This document shows, one piece after another, positions 1 through 6,910 of a stretch of 8,433 bases of DNA; the first letter of the stretch is position 1; every line of letters begins with the position of its first letter. Below the pieces are notes generated by a model. That model was given only the letters and a program-made list of their open reading frames with translations. It was not told the origin of the DNA and did no database searches. The position numbers were made by a program, and so were the translations under genes. Source of the DNA: Coriobacteriia bacterium (lineage in GTDB: Bacteria; Actinomycetota; Coriobacteriia; Coriobacteriales; UBA8131); contig WRFC01000026.1 in NCBI GenBank assembly GCA_009779015.1, positions 1-8,433 on the forward strand, read 5' to 3'.

Positions 1-930
1 GGCCTCGATCGCAATCAGCAAAAGGCCGGCCCAGATGCAGCCAAAGCAGACGGCGTGCGCCTGAGTAAAGGCCTCGTGGTAGACGAACGTGCCGATGATC
101 AGCGAGAGCGTGGGGGCGATGTATTGAAAGAAGCCCATCCAGCTTAAGGGCACCGCGTTCACGGCCCGGCCAAAAAGCAGCAGGGGCACGAGCGTGACAG
201 CGCCGCCCCCGATCAAGAGCAGCGTGCTCAGCCAGCCGGCGGCGCCGATCAGGCCATGTGCGCCCGCTGCCAAGAAGGCGCGGCCGGGCAAGAAGAACGA
301 GATGCCCACATAGGCCAGTGCCAGAGGCACGACCAAGGTCGTCTCGACCGCCAGGGCCGGCAGGGCCGGATAGCCGCCGATCTTCTTGAACGCCCCGTAG
401 AGGGCAAAGGAGGCGGCCAGGGCCAGCGAGATCCAGGGAAAACTCCCATAGTCGATGGTGAAATAGATCAAACCGATGGCGGCCAGCACGGTGGCCACCT
501 TCTGAAAGGCCGTCAGCTTTTCTTTGAAGATCAACAGGCCTAAGAGGATGCTCATCAAGGGGTTCGTAAAATACCCGATCGACGTCTGCAGGATATGGTC
601 GGAGTTGATGGCGTAGATAAAGAGGCCCCAATTGAGGGTGTTCAGAAGGCCGGCCGCCAGCAAGATGAGCACGGCCCGGCGGTTTTGGAACAGCCCGGCC
701 ATGAGCGAGCGGTTTAGCCAGAGGCAGATCAAGACCAGCAGCACTGCCGCCCAGAGCAAGCGGTGCGCCAAGACCTCGATGTCCGAAAAGCCCTCCATCA
801 GCTTCCAATAAGCGGGCAAGACGCCCCAGAGCGCATAGGCCCCGGCCGCCGAGAGGGCGCCCTGCCAACGCACGCGCCTTTGGTCACCGGCCCCCGGCGC
901 CTGACCTTGGTATGTTGGGGAGGCTTGCAT
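1..930 (-). CDS. rarD: RarD-type EamA/DMT family transporter, C-terminus cut by window edge
   Basis: This is an integral membrane protein of the drug/metabolite transporter superfamily, RarD subgroup (EamA repeats). Its transported substrate is not established. Reading the minus strand from the ATG at 930-928 gives 310 codons that are still open at base 1. RarD proteins are about 300 residues, so very little is missing. Diagnostic stretches are AYALWGVLPAYWKLM (residues 31-45), LNWGLFIYAINSDHILQTS (99-117), GYFTNPLMSILLG (119-131) and PLSWMGFFQYIAPTLSLIIG (261-280). The hydrophobic segments fit about ten helices. The N-terminal 20 residues are polar and no good Shine-Dalgarno precedes the ATG, so the start could lie a little downstream. 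It is divergent from the molybdoenzyme operon and probably unrelated to it. The family call is firm; the function in the cell is not. Confidence 0.93.
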   Translation of the reverse strand, partial: MQASPTYQGQAPGAGDQRRVRWQGALSAAGAYALWGVLPAYWKLMEGFSDIEVLAHRLLWAAVLLVLICLWLNRSLMAGLFQNRRAVLILLAAGLLNTLNWGLFIYAINSDHILQTSIGYFTNPLMSILLGLLIFKEKLTAFQKVATVLAAIGLIYFTIDYGSFPWISLALAASFALYGAFKKIGGYPALPALAVETTLVVPLALAYVGISFFLPGRAFLAAGAHGLIGAAGWLSTLLLIGGGAVTLVPLLLFGRAVNAVPLSWMGFFQYIAPTLSLIIGTFVYHEAFTQAHAVCFGCIWAGLLLIAIEA

Positions 931-1002
931 GACTGATTATTCTACAGGCGATGAGGCCGCCAGCCATGGCCCAGGCCCAAAATACTCGACGAGACCCCGG
1001 GT

Positions 1003-1031
1003 TTTTTACTACGTAATTTTGGATTAGACAA
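1003..1031 (-). promoter_or_regulatory. Candidate sigma-70-type promoter for the RarD transporter gene
   Basis: On the minus strand, TTGTCT (bases 1031-1026) and TAAAAA (1008-1003) are separated by exactly 17 bases, each matching four of six consensus positions. This would start transcription near base 996 and give a leader of about 65 bases before the ATG at 930. The match is moderate and lies in AT-rich DNA where chance matches are common. Confidence 0.3.
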
Positions 1032-1160
1032 ATTTTTCCGAGCTGGCAACAATAATTCACGCTAGATTCATCATTGTCAGAGTACTTTCTGCGCCGGAAA
1101 AACACCTAGTATGTTTTTTACATTCTCATTGCAAATTTGTGACACTGACATGACGAGTAG

Positions 1161-1166
1161 AGGAGG
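1161..1166 (+). promoter_or_regulatory. Ribosome binding site of the operon's first gene
   Basis: AGGAGG ends six bases before the ATG at 1173. It is a full-strength Shine-Dalgarno and fixes the start of the following gene at 1173 rather than at a later codon. Confidence 0.8.
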
Positions 1167-1172
1167 CTTGTT

Positions 1173-2024
1173 ATGAGTAGTGACCTCAATGGTACCAAAC
1201 GCCTGGCTACCGCTGCCTCGGCGCCTGGCTACGCCGACGCCGCCCCAGAAGAACACCCAGGTATTGCCCAAGCCCGGGCTGCGGCGGCCGCCGGGCCCGG
1301 TGCCCCGGCTGAGCCTGAGCCCCCCGCCCCGGCCGAGCCCGACCCTGAGCCCCCCGCCCCGGCCGAGCCCGACCCTGAGCCCCCCGCCCCGGCCGACCCG
1401 CTCGCCGCCCTGGACAAGGTGGTCCAGCGCAACCCCCTGAACCGCGAGATCCACTTCAAGACGCTGGCCTTCTGCTGCACGCGCCGCCTGCTGCCCGAGG
1501 TCGAGGACTTCATCGCCGCCTGCCCGGAGTTTGCCAGCGCCGAGCAAAGCCCCTATTTTCTTCTCCAGTTCTTACTTAAAGGCCATGGCATCGACAGCTT
1601 TGAGGTCGATGCCGACGGCCAGGTCGTGACCGCCGCGCAAAAAGAGGGCTTGAGCGAAGACGAGATCGACGACCTGGTCGCCCAGACCGCCTACGAGACA
1701 AACGCTGTCGGCCGCCAGTACATCGAACTGAAGAGCCCCCAGAACCGCCTGCTCGAGCTCCTTGGCCTGACGCCCGAGTATTACGACACCTATATCGAGG
1801 TGCTCGGCTTTTTGACCGAGAAGCGCAGCCTGGCCAGCGTTGACAGCATGCTGCGCGGGCGGCAGGTCTTGATGGCAAACCGCGACCCGGACGACCGGCC
1901 GGTCCAGCCCAGTGTCTTTATCGACAAGCTCGAGCGGGCGGGCGGCATCTTTTGGGAGAAAGGCTGGCAAACCACGCCCGCAGGCAGAGAGCTCCTGCAG
2001 GTCTTGGAGGAAAGGAGGGGGTAG
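1173..2024 (+). CDS. Unrecognised molybdoenzyme-operon accessory protein with proline-rich repeat linker
   Basis: I do not recognise a named family for this 283-residue protein. It has no signal peptide or membrane helix, so it should be cytoplasmic. Residues 1-40 are Ala-rich. Residues 45-75 are a Pro/Glu/Asp/Ala linker built from about 2.7 copies of PEPPAPAEPD. Residues 82-215 are a folded, acidic and mostly helical-looking region, with a Cys-Cys pair at 101-102 and an EVEDFIAACPEF stretch (109-120). The C-terminal part, about 220-283, reads like a winged helix: a helix containing FIDKLERAGGI (249-259), then W-EKGW-TTPAGRELL (261-275), the usual 'wing then T-x-x-G' ending. It has a strong ribosome binding site and lies 50 bases before the Tat-exported catalytic subunit on the same strand, so it is probably co-transcribed with it. 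It could be a regulator, a maturation factor or a scaffold; none of these is proven. Confidence 0.85.
   Translation: MSSDLNGTKRLATAASAPGYADAAPEEHPGIAQARAAAAAGPGAPAEPEPPAPAEPDPEPPAPAEPDPEPPAPADPLAALDKVVQRNPLNREIHFKTLAFCCTRRLLPEVEDFIAACPEFASAEQSPYFLLQFLLKGHGIDSFEVDADGQVVTAAQKEGLSEDEIDDLVAQTAYETNAVGRQYIELKSPQNRLLELLGLTPEYYDTYIEVLGFLTEKRSLASVDSMLRGRQVLMANRDPDDRPVQPSVFIDKLERAGGIFWEKGWQTTPAGRELLQVLEERRG
1314..1396 (+). repeat. 30-bp in-frame tandem repeat, about 2.8 copies
   Basis: The unit starting CCTGAGCCCCCCGCCCCGGC occurs identically at 1314-1343 and 1344-1373, with a third partial copy at 1374-1396. It encodes the 10-residue unit PEPPAPAEPD in the linker of the accessory protein. Because the unit is a multiple of three, copy-number change would lengthen or shorten the linker without shifting the frame. 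Confidence 0.92.
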
Positions 2025-2062
2025 GGGAAAACAACCGGCAACAGCTTGCGAACTCAAAGAAG

Positions 2063-2069
2063 AAAGGAG
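2063..2069 (+). promoter_or_regulatory. Ribosome binding site that sets the catalytic-subunit start
   Basis: AAAGGAG lies five bases before the ATG at 2075. This chooses 2075 over the in-frame ATG at 1952, which lies inside the preceding gene, lacks a comparable site, and would place 41 unrelated residues ahead of the Tat signal. Confidence 0.8.
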
Positions 2070-2074
2070 TATCT

Positions 2075-5000
2075 ATGCAAACCCTCACAATGACACGACG
2101 TACCTTTGTCAAGGCCACGGCAGTGGCTGGTGCGGCTGCGGTCTTGGCCACCAAGGTGACCGGGTCCCTGGTCAACGCGGACAAGGCCTGGGCGGCGACC
2201 GCCAGTGAGCGCACGATGGTTGTCCACACTTGCCATGGCTGCATCCAAGAATGCCCGTGCCGCGTCTATTTAGAGAACAACGTCGTGGTAAAGATCGAGG
2301 GGCACCCGCTGGCTCCGACCAATCAAGGCAGCCTCTGCCTCAAGGGCCTGAACCAGATGCACACGGCCTACAGCCCCAGGCGCGTTTTGTACCCACTCAA
2401 GCGCTCGGGCGACCGGGGTGCCGAAAACGCCAAATGGGAACGTATCAGCTGGGACGATGCTATCGACCTGGCCTCGACAAAGATCGTGGAAGCCATCGAG
2501 AAGTACGGGACATATTCATTCTTCGCCTCGGTCGGTGGCGGCGGTGCCTATTCGTTTATGCAGGCTATGACGATCCCGCAGGCCTTTGGCTCGCCCACGG
2601 TCTTTGAGCCGGGCTGTGCCCAATGCTACCTGCCGCGTTTCTCGATCGCCAACTACATGTATGGCGGGGCCGACCAGTCGATGGCCGACTGCGCGGTGCT
2701 TGAGCCCTTCAAAGGCCTGGCGCCCAAAGAGGCCGAGCGCGGCGCCACCCAGGATACCAAGGTCTTGGTGCTTTGGGGCGCCCAGCCCTCGGTCAGCCAG
2801 GTCGCCCAATCGGGCCGCGGCATGGCCGAGCTGCGCGCCCGTGGCTGCCAGACCGTCGTGGTCGACCCCAACATGTCGCCCGACGCCGTCAAGGCGACCG
2901 TCTGGCTGCGTGTCCGCCCCGGCTCGGACGGTGCCTTGATCCTCAGTTGGTACAACTACATCTTTGCCAACAACCTCTATGACGAGGACTTCTGCAAGAC
3001 CTGGACGAACCTCCCGTTCGTCGTCGACCCGTCCACCAACCTGCCCTTCTATGCTACCGACGTCTTTCCGGGCTATGTCCAGAGCGCGCCCTTGAACACG
3101 CCGGCCTATGTCTGCTGGGACAACAAGACCAGCTCGCTGCAACCATTCGAGTATGCCTCGACGGCAGTCGACCCCGAGCTCTTTTGGAGCGGCACCGTCA
3201 ACGGCCAGACCTGCCGCACCGCCGGCCAGGTCTACAAAGACACCGCCGCCCCCTGGACGCTGGACAAGGCCGAAGAGACCTGCTGGATCCCGGCGGCCAC
3301 GATCGAGAGCGCAATCAAGGTCTATGCCGACGCCGATGTCGCCGGTATCGCCAACGGTGTGCCTTCAGATATGGAGCAGATCGCCTCACAGGTGCCCCTT
3401 GGCCTGATGGGGCTAGACATGGTGATGGGCTACGTGAACAAGCCCGGCGCCACCCTGACCCAGAACACGCCGCCGCCCAAGACCCGTCCGACCACGACCT
3501 TCAACGGCTTTGGCGGGATGTTCGGCATGATGTATGGCATCGGCTATGTCGTCGGCGCCACCCAAGCCGAGAACGAGGCGCGCATCGCGGCCATGCCTCC
3601 GGGGATGTTCCCGGGCGGCCAGGGCACGCTCTATGTGATGAACCAGCTGCTGCTCGACCGTCTGGGCATGAAAAACCACAAGGGCCTCTACCAATGGGCG
3701 CACTCGCACATCCCGTCTGTGCTCGAGGCCATCAAGACCGGCATCCCCTTTAAGCCGCGTGTCTGGTTTGACATGTCGGGCAACAAGCTGGCCGTGTTGG
3801 GCAACGCCGAAGCCTGGTTCGAGGTCTTTCCCGAGATCGACTTCTGCATCGGCCAGTACCCGATGCTGACCTCTTTCCATGTCGAAGTCGCCGACCTCGT
3901 CTTTCCGCTCGAAGAGTGGCTAGAGTCGACCGGCGCCTCAGGCTTTGGCCAATTGAACTACGTCTTCCCCTGCCCGTCGGTTATCCACTTAGGCGAGACC
4001 GTGGACAACGGCGTGCCCCCGCAGAAGGTCGTAAACGCCGCTGCCAAGAAGCTCAACGACCTCTTGGCCTCGGGCACCGAGATCGTCTTAGGCGCGATCG
4101 GGTCGACAGTCGGAGCCCAGCCCAGCGCCCCCTCGTCCACGGTCACAGCGGCCGACGACGAGAAGCAGACCTCGGACGACTCGTCTTTCTACCACGACCG
4201 CGACACCTCGCAGTTTCAGATGCAGTTTCCCTTTGGCGCTGGCGTGATCGGCGGCGTGGAGGAAGACTCGGTGCTGATGGCCGCCCATGCCAAGCAGTTC
4301 GGCGCTCCGGACTGGGACACTTTTATGAGCAACGTGCCCCAGTACATGGAGCCCTTTGGCGCCGACTACAACACGATCAACCAGTTCTGGGTCGACAACG
4401 GCCTCTTGGCCGACCCCAAAGACTACTGGCTCTACGACCAGCACAAGGCCATCGTCGATGATGGGCTGCCGGCCGGCTTTGCCACCGAGTCGCGCAAGTG
4501 CGAGGTCTATTGCACGCTGCTCGTGAAGATGGCCGCCAACGGGCATCCTTACGTCTACCCGCGCACCCAAGAGGCCGTCGACCCGAGCATCGGCCAAGAG
4601 CTCAAGGACCGCAACCCCAACTATGAGTTCGTCGGCTCTTACTCGCCCATCTGCCAGCACGTCGAGCCCAAAGAATCGCCAGCTCAGGGAGACGAGAACT
4701 ACGACGCCGATTATCCCCTGGTCTTGACCTCTGGCCGGGTCTATTACTTCCATCATGGGACGATGCGCCACGCCGCCTTCGCCCGCGAGCTCTACCCGAT
4801 CCCCGACGTCCGCATGCACCCGAACACGGCCGCCAAGTACGGCCTCAAGCACATGGACTTCGTGACCGTGACCTCGCGCCGCGGCAGCATCACCGGCCGC
4901 GTCTACGAGACCCGGGGCATGCATGAGAGCGTCATCTGGATGGAGCGCTTCTGGAACCCGGAGTGCTTTGACACCTCGCAGTCCAAGATCACGGGCGGTT

Positions 5001-5272
5001 GGCGCGAGTGCAACGTCAATATCTTGACCAAGAACACCGCCCCCTTCAACGAGGTCTTTGGCTCGTACACGAACCGCGGTTTTACGGTCAACATCAAGCC
5101 GGGCACCCGGCCGGACAACATCTGGATCGAGCCCAAGCAGTTCGCGCCCTTCCTGCCGTCCGAACCCAACCAGTACCTGCCCGACATCGGATCGGCCTTA
5201 GAGATGGATCAGACCCCACACGTGACCTTTAGCGACTGGGATCCTAACGCGGTTCAGGGAGGCGGTGCATGA
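2075..5272 (+). CDS. Tat-exported molybdopterin oxidoreductase catalytic subunit (DMSO reductase family, DmsA/catechol dehydroxylase-like)
   Basis: This is the 1065-residue catalytic subunit of a DMSO reductase-family enzyme carrying bis-MGD molybdenum and one [4Fe-4S] cluster. A Tat signal occupies residues 1-40 (TRRTFVK at 7-13, hydrophobic stretch, cleavage near AWA at 38-40). The cluster motif is C53-x2-C56-x3-C60 with C88, plus an extra C62. Downstream are LRVRPGSDGALIL (278-290), DMSGNKLAVLGNAEAWFEVF (566-585), and a C-terminal molybdopterin dinucleotide-binding region from about 880 (TSGRVYYF, ELYPIPDVRMHPNTAAKYGL, TGGWRECNVN). The Mo ligand is probably C184 or C181 in PGCAQCYLPR (179-188). 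A Ser/Asp/Thr-rich segment (about 678-713) looks like a flexible insert. The protein is longer than a classical DmsA of about 800 residues. It is followed by DmsB and DmsC homologues, so it should sit outside the membrane and draw electrons from quinol. The substrate is unknown: DMSO, TMAO, a sulfur or arsenic oxyanion, or a catechol are all possible. The family call is certain; the substrate is not. Confidence 0.93.
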   Translation: MQTLTMTRRTFVKATAVAGAAAVLATKVTGSLVNADKAWAATASERTMVVHTCHGCIQECPCRVYLENNVVVKIEGHPLAPTNQGSLCLKGLNQMHTAYSPRRVLYPLKRSGDRGAENAKWERISWDDAIDLASTKIVEAIEKYGTYSFFASVGGGGAYSFMQAMTIPQAFGSPTVFEPGCAQCYLPRFSIANYMYGGADQSMADCAVLEPFKGLAPKEAERGATQDTKVLVLWGAQPSVSQVAQSGRGMAELRARGCQTVVVDPNMSPDAVKATVWLRVRPGSDGALILSWYNYIFANNLYDEDFCKTWTNLPFVVDPSTNLPFYATDVFPGYVQSAPLNTPAYVCWDNKTSSLQPFEYASTAVDPELFWSGTVNGQTCRTAGQVYKDTAAPWTLDKAEETCWIPAATIESAIKVYADADVAGIANGVPSDMEQIASQVPLGLMGLDMVMGYVNKPGATLTQNTPPPKTRPTTTFNGFGGMFGMMYGIGYVVGATQAENEARIAAMPPGMFPGGQGTLYVMNQLLLDRLGMKNHKGLYQWAHSHIPSVLEAIKTGIPFKPRVWFDMSGNKLAVLGNAEAWFEVFPEIDFCIGQYPMLTSFHVEVADLVFPLEEWLESTGASGFGQLNYVFPCPSVIHLGETVDNGVPPQKVVNAAAKKLNDLLASGTEIVLGAIGSTVGAQPSAPSSTVTAADDEKQTSDDSSFYHDRDTSQFQMQFPFGAGVIGGVEEDSVLMAAHAKQFGAPDWDTFMSNVPQYMEPFGADYNTINQFWVDNGLLADPKDYWLYDQHKAIVDDGLPAGFATESRKCEVYCTLLVKMAANGHPYVYPRTQEAVDPSIGQELKDRNPNYEFVGSYSPICQHVEPKESPAQGDENYDADYPLVLTSGRVYYFHHGTMRHAAFARELYPIPDVRMHPNTAAKYGLKHMDFVTVTSRRGSITGRVYETRGMHESVIWMERFWNPECFDTSQSKITGGWRECNVNILTKNTAPFNEVFGSYTNRGFTVNIKPGTRPDNIWIEPKQFAPFLPSEPNQYLPDIGSALEMDQTPHVTFSDWDPNAVQGGGA

Positions 5273-5910
5273 TGGCACAGAAACGAGCCCTTGTGATCGA
5301 TCTGGACAGATGCTCCGGATGCGATTCGTGCATTGTCTCGTGCAAGTTCGAGAACAATGTCACGCTAGGTAACTATTGGTGCCGCGTCTTGGCCATGGGC
5401 CCGACCGGCGACTACCCAGACATCGAGATGTACTGGATGCCTGTCCAGTGCCAGCAGTGCGAGAACTCGCCCTGCATCCAGGTCTGCCCGACCGGCGCCT
5501 CGCACCGCGACCCGACCAGCAACGTCGTGCTGATCGACAAAGACAAATGCATCGGCTGCCAGTACTGCCTCTATGCCTGCCCCTTTGGCGTCCGCCACTT
5601 CAACGAAGACTTAGGGGTGATGGAGAAGTGCACGCTCTGCAACCAGCTGACCGCGACCTCGGACGGCAACGAGAACCTGGCCGACACCGCCGACCCGGAC
5701 CATGCCGTGCCGCCCTGCGTGCACAACTGCTCGACCGGGGCGCGCTCTTACGGCGACCTCAACGACCCCGACTCCGGGGCCAGTAAGGTCCTGGCAGCGG
5801 CCCAGGCGGCCGGCCGGGAGATCCACTTCTTGCCGGACAAGGCCAACGCCCTGCCCTCGACCCGCTACATCCTCTCGTCTTCGATCGCAGCGTGGAAGGA
5901 GCTGATATAA
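5269..5910 (+). CDS. dmsB: DmsB-like four-cluster ferredoxin subunit
   Basis: This 213-residue electron-transfer subunit links the membrane anchor to the molybdenum subunit. Four [4Fe-4S] motifs are visible: C15/C18/C21/C25, C61/C64/C69/C73, C94/C97/C100/C104 and C121/C124/C150/C154. The spacing is that of the DmsB/NrfC/PsrB family. There is no signal peptide, as expected for a subunit that is co-exported bound to its Tat-bearing partner. The start overlaps the previous stop by four bases (ATGA at 5269-5272), implying translational coupling; AGGGAGG at 5256-5262 is the ribosome binding site. A second ATG at 5272 is an equally possible start, one residue shorter. Confidence 0.95.
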   Translation: MMAQKRALVIDLDRCSGCDSCIVSCKFENNVTLGNYWCRVLAMGPTGDYPDIEMYWMPVQCQQCENSPCIQVCPTGASHRDPTSNVVLIDKDKCIGCQYCLYACPFGVRHFNEDLGVMEKCTLCNQLTATSDGNENLADTADPDHAVPPCVHNCSTGARSYGDLNDPDSGASKVLAAAQAAGREIHFLPDKANALPSTRYILSSSIAAWKELI

Positions 5911-5911
5911 G

Positions 5912-6742
5912 ATGGCAATCCAATGGCCTTTGGTCCTTTTCACACTGATCGCCGGCGCCGGCGCCGGCCTGATGGCCTTTGTCGGCCTGGGCGAGTTCAT
6001 CGGCTCGGGCAAGAAGACGCGCCTCATCTCGCTGGTCATCTCGCTCGTCCTGCTCGTCGTCGGAGGCGTCTTCTCGATCTTCCACCTCGGGCATCCGGCC
6101 AATGTCATGAACGCCGCCACGAACATCGGCTCGCTCTCGCCGATCTCGCTGGAGCTGCTGTTCATCGGTATCTGTGTGGTGGTGAACATCATCTATCTGA
6201 TCATCGTGAACCGCGCAGGCGCTGCCGCCAAGGTCTTTGGCATCTTGGGCATCGTCTTTGGCGTCGTCTTCATGTACATCACCGGGCATGGCTATAGCGT
6301 TATTCTGACCCGGCCGGCCTGGGCAAACCCCGTTTTGGCACTGGCCTACCTCTTCACCTCGTTGACGCTGGGCGGCTTTATCTGGCTGATCATGCAGTCT
6401 GCCCTGAAAGACGAGGCGGCCTCGGTCAAGAAGAGCGCCCTCGTGGTCTTTATCGTGGCCATCGTCGAGACCATCGTGCTTTTGGTCTACGGCGCCTTGG
6501 CCCCCCTCGGCTCGAGCACGGTGCTCTTCTGGATCTGCGCGTTCGTCATCGGAGGCGTGATTGCGGCAGCGGCCGGTATGGTCGTCTACCTGAAAAAGAA
6601 CGTCGGGCTGATCTGGGTCGGGGCGGCCTGTGCCCTGGTCGGCGGCGTCGTCTTCCGCGCTGTGATGTGGGCGGCCGGCACCGGCTACATACCCAACCTG
6701 CTGGACGTCTCGATCAACAACCGGGGGCTTTATCCGTTCTGA
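5912..6742 (+). CDS. dmsC: DmsC-like membrane anchor subunit
   Basis: This 276-residue integral membrane protein anchors the enzyme and oxidises menaquinol. Eight hydrophobic segments are visible at about 5-27, 37-57, 78-99, 106-125, 138-161, 175-196, 203-226 and 232-255. The motif SIFHLGHPANVMNAATNIGS (55-74) followed by LSPISLE is the hallmark of the DmsC family and argues against the NrfD/PsrC type. It carries no heme-ligand pattern I would trust. It starts one base after the DmsB stop, with AAGGAG at 5896-5901 as its ribosome binding site (ten-base spacing), so it belongs to the same transcript. The short C-terminus ends in NNRGLYPF. Length is close to that of E. coli DmsC (about 287). 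Confidence 0.93.
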   Translation: MAIQWPLVLFTLIAGAGAGLMAFVGLGEFIGSGKKTRLISLVISLVLLVVGGVFSIFHLGHPANVMNAATNIGSLSPISLELLFIGICVVVNIIYLIIVNRAGAAAKVFGILGIVFGVVFMYITGHGYSVILTRPAWANPVLALAYLFTSLTLGGFIWLIMQSALKDEAASVKKSALVVFIVAIVETIVLLVYGALAPLGSSTVLFWICAFVIGGVIAAAAGMVVYLKKNVGLIWVGAACALVGGVVFRAVMWAAGTGYIPNLLDVSINNRGLYPF

Positions 6743-6754
6743 GTCTTTGATCTG

Positions 6755-6793
6755 CCGGGGGGAGGCGCGCCTGGGGTGCGCCCCCCCCCTCGG
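6755..6793 (+). terminator. GC-rich hairpin, possible terminator or attenuator after dmsC
   Basis: The arm at 6755-6768 (CCGGGGGGAGGCGC) pairs imperfectly with 6778-6793, which contains nine consecutive C, around a loop of about nine bases. It starts 12 bases after the DmsC stop. No T-run follows, so it is not a classical intrinsic terminator; it may only slow polymerase or protect the 3' end of the upstream message. Confidence 0.4.
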
Positions 6794-6902
6794 CCTTAGA
6801 GAGTATTTAATAAAGGTCTATTACTGATGAGATTATCGGTCTTATATTTTAGTTTTATTATTGATTCTACTAATGGTTTTACTGAGGCGGCAGCAAGCTC
6901 GG

Positions 6903-6910
6903 GAGAAAGG
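6903..6910 (+). promoter_or_regulatory. Ribosome binding site of the TorD-family gene
   Basis: GAGAAAGG lies eight bases before the ATG at 6919 and is a moderate Shine-Dalgarno. No other in-frame start with a better site is seen nearby. Confidence 0.55.

Larger units (their letters stand above)
931..1172. promoter_or_regulatory. Divergent intergenic regulatory region
   Basis: These 242 bases lie between the minus-strand transporter and the first gene of the molybdoenzyme operon, and hold no convincing gene. The part from about 1001 to 1140 is clearly more AT-rich than the flanking genes. It contains AT-rich elements that could bind regulators: CAAATTT occurs at 1029-1035 and again at 1132-1138, the second inside the perfect 8-base palindrome CAAATTTG (1132-1139). 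TGACA-like motifs follow at about 1140-1155. The operon promoter must lie here or further inside, but I cannot pick a good plus-strand -35/-10 pair; AATAAT (1051-1056) and TAGTAT (1107-1112) are possible -10 elements without good partners. Confidence 0.5.

Noticed and set aside
965..1015. Sixteen-codon plus-strand mini-ORF in the divergent region
   Set aside because: It has no ribosome binding site and no recognisable attenuator features.
1314..1396. CRISPR-like array
   Set aside because: The repeats are directly adjacent with no spacers, and are in frame inside a coding gene.
1077..1547. Minus-strand open frame of 156 codons opposite the accessory gene
   Set aside because: It is the antisense shadow of the proline-rich repeat (low-complexity Gly/Arg/Leu), extends into the intergenic region, and has no family features.
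2010..2021. Strong Shine-Dalgarno-like AAAGGAGGGGG at the end of the accessory gene
   Set aside because: No start codon follows at usable distance; it is the codon run for the C-terminal Glu-Arg-Arg-Gly.
1952..2074. Upstream in-frame ATG for the catalytic subunit
   Set aside because: It would add 41 polar residues before the twin-arginine signal and start inside the preceding gene. The ATG at 2075 has a proper ribosome binding site and puts RR at residues 8-9.
4088..4924. Minus-strand open frame of 278 codons opposite the catalytic subunit
   Set aside because: It lies wholly within a well-supported gene. Its composition (Val/Gly/Ala/His-rich) is that of antisense high-GC coding DNA, with no recognisable domain.
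6780..6789. Run of nine C as a phase-variation tract
   Set aside because: It is intergenic, downstream of dmsC, and explained as one arm of the hairpin; a length change would not alter a reading frame.
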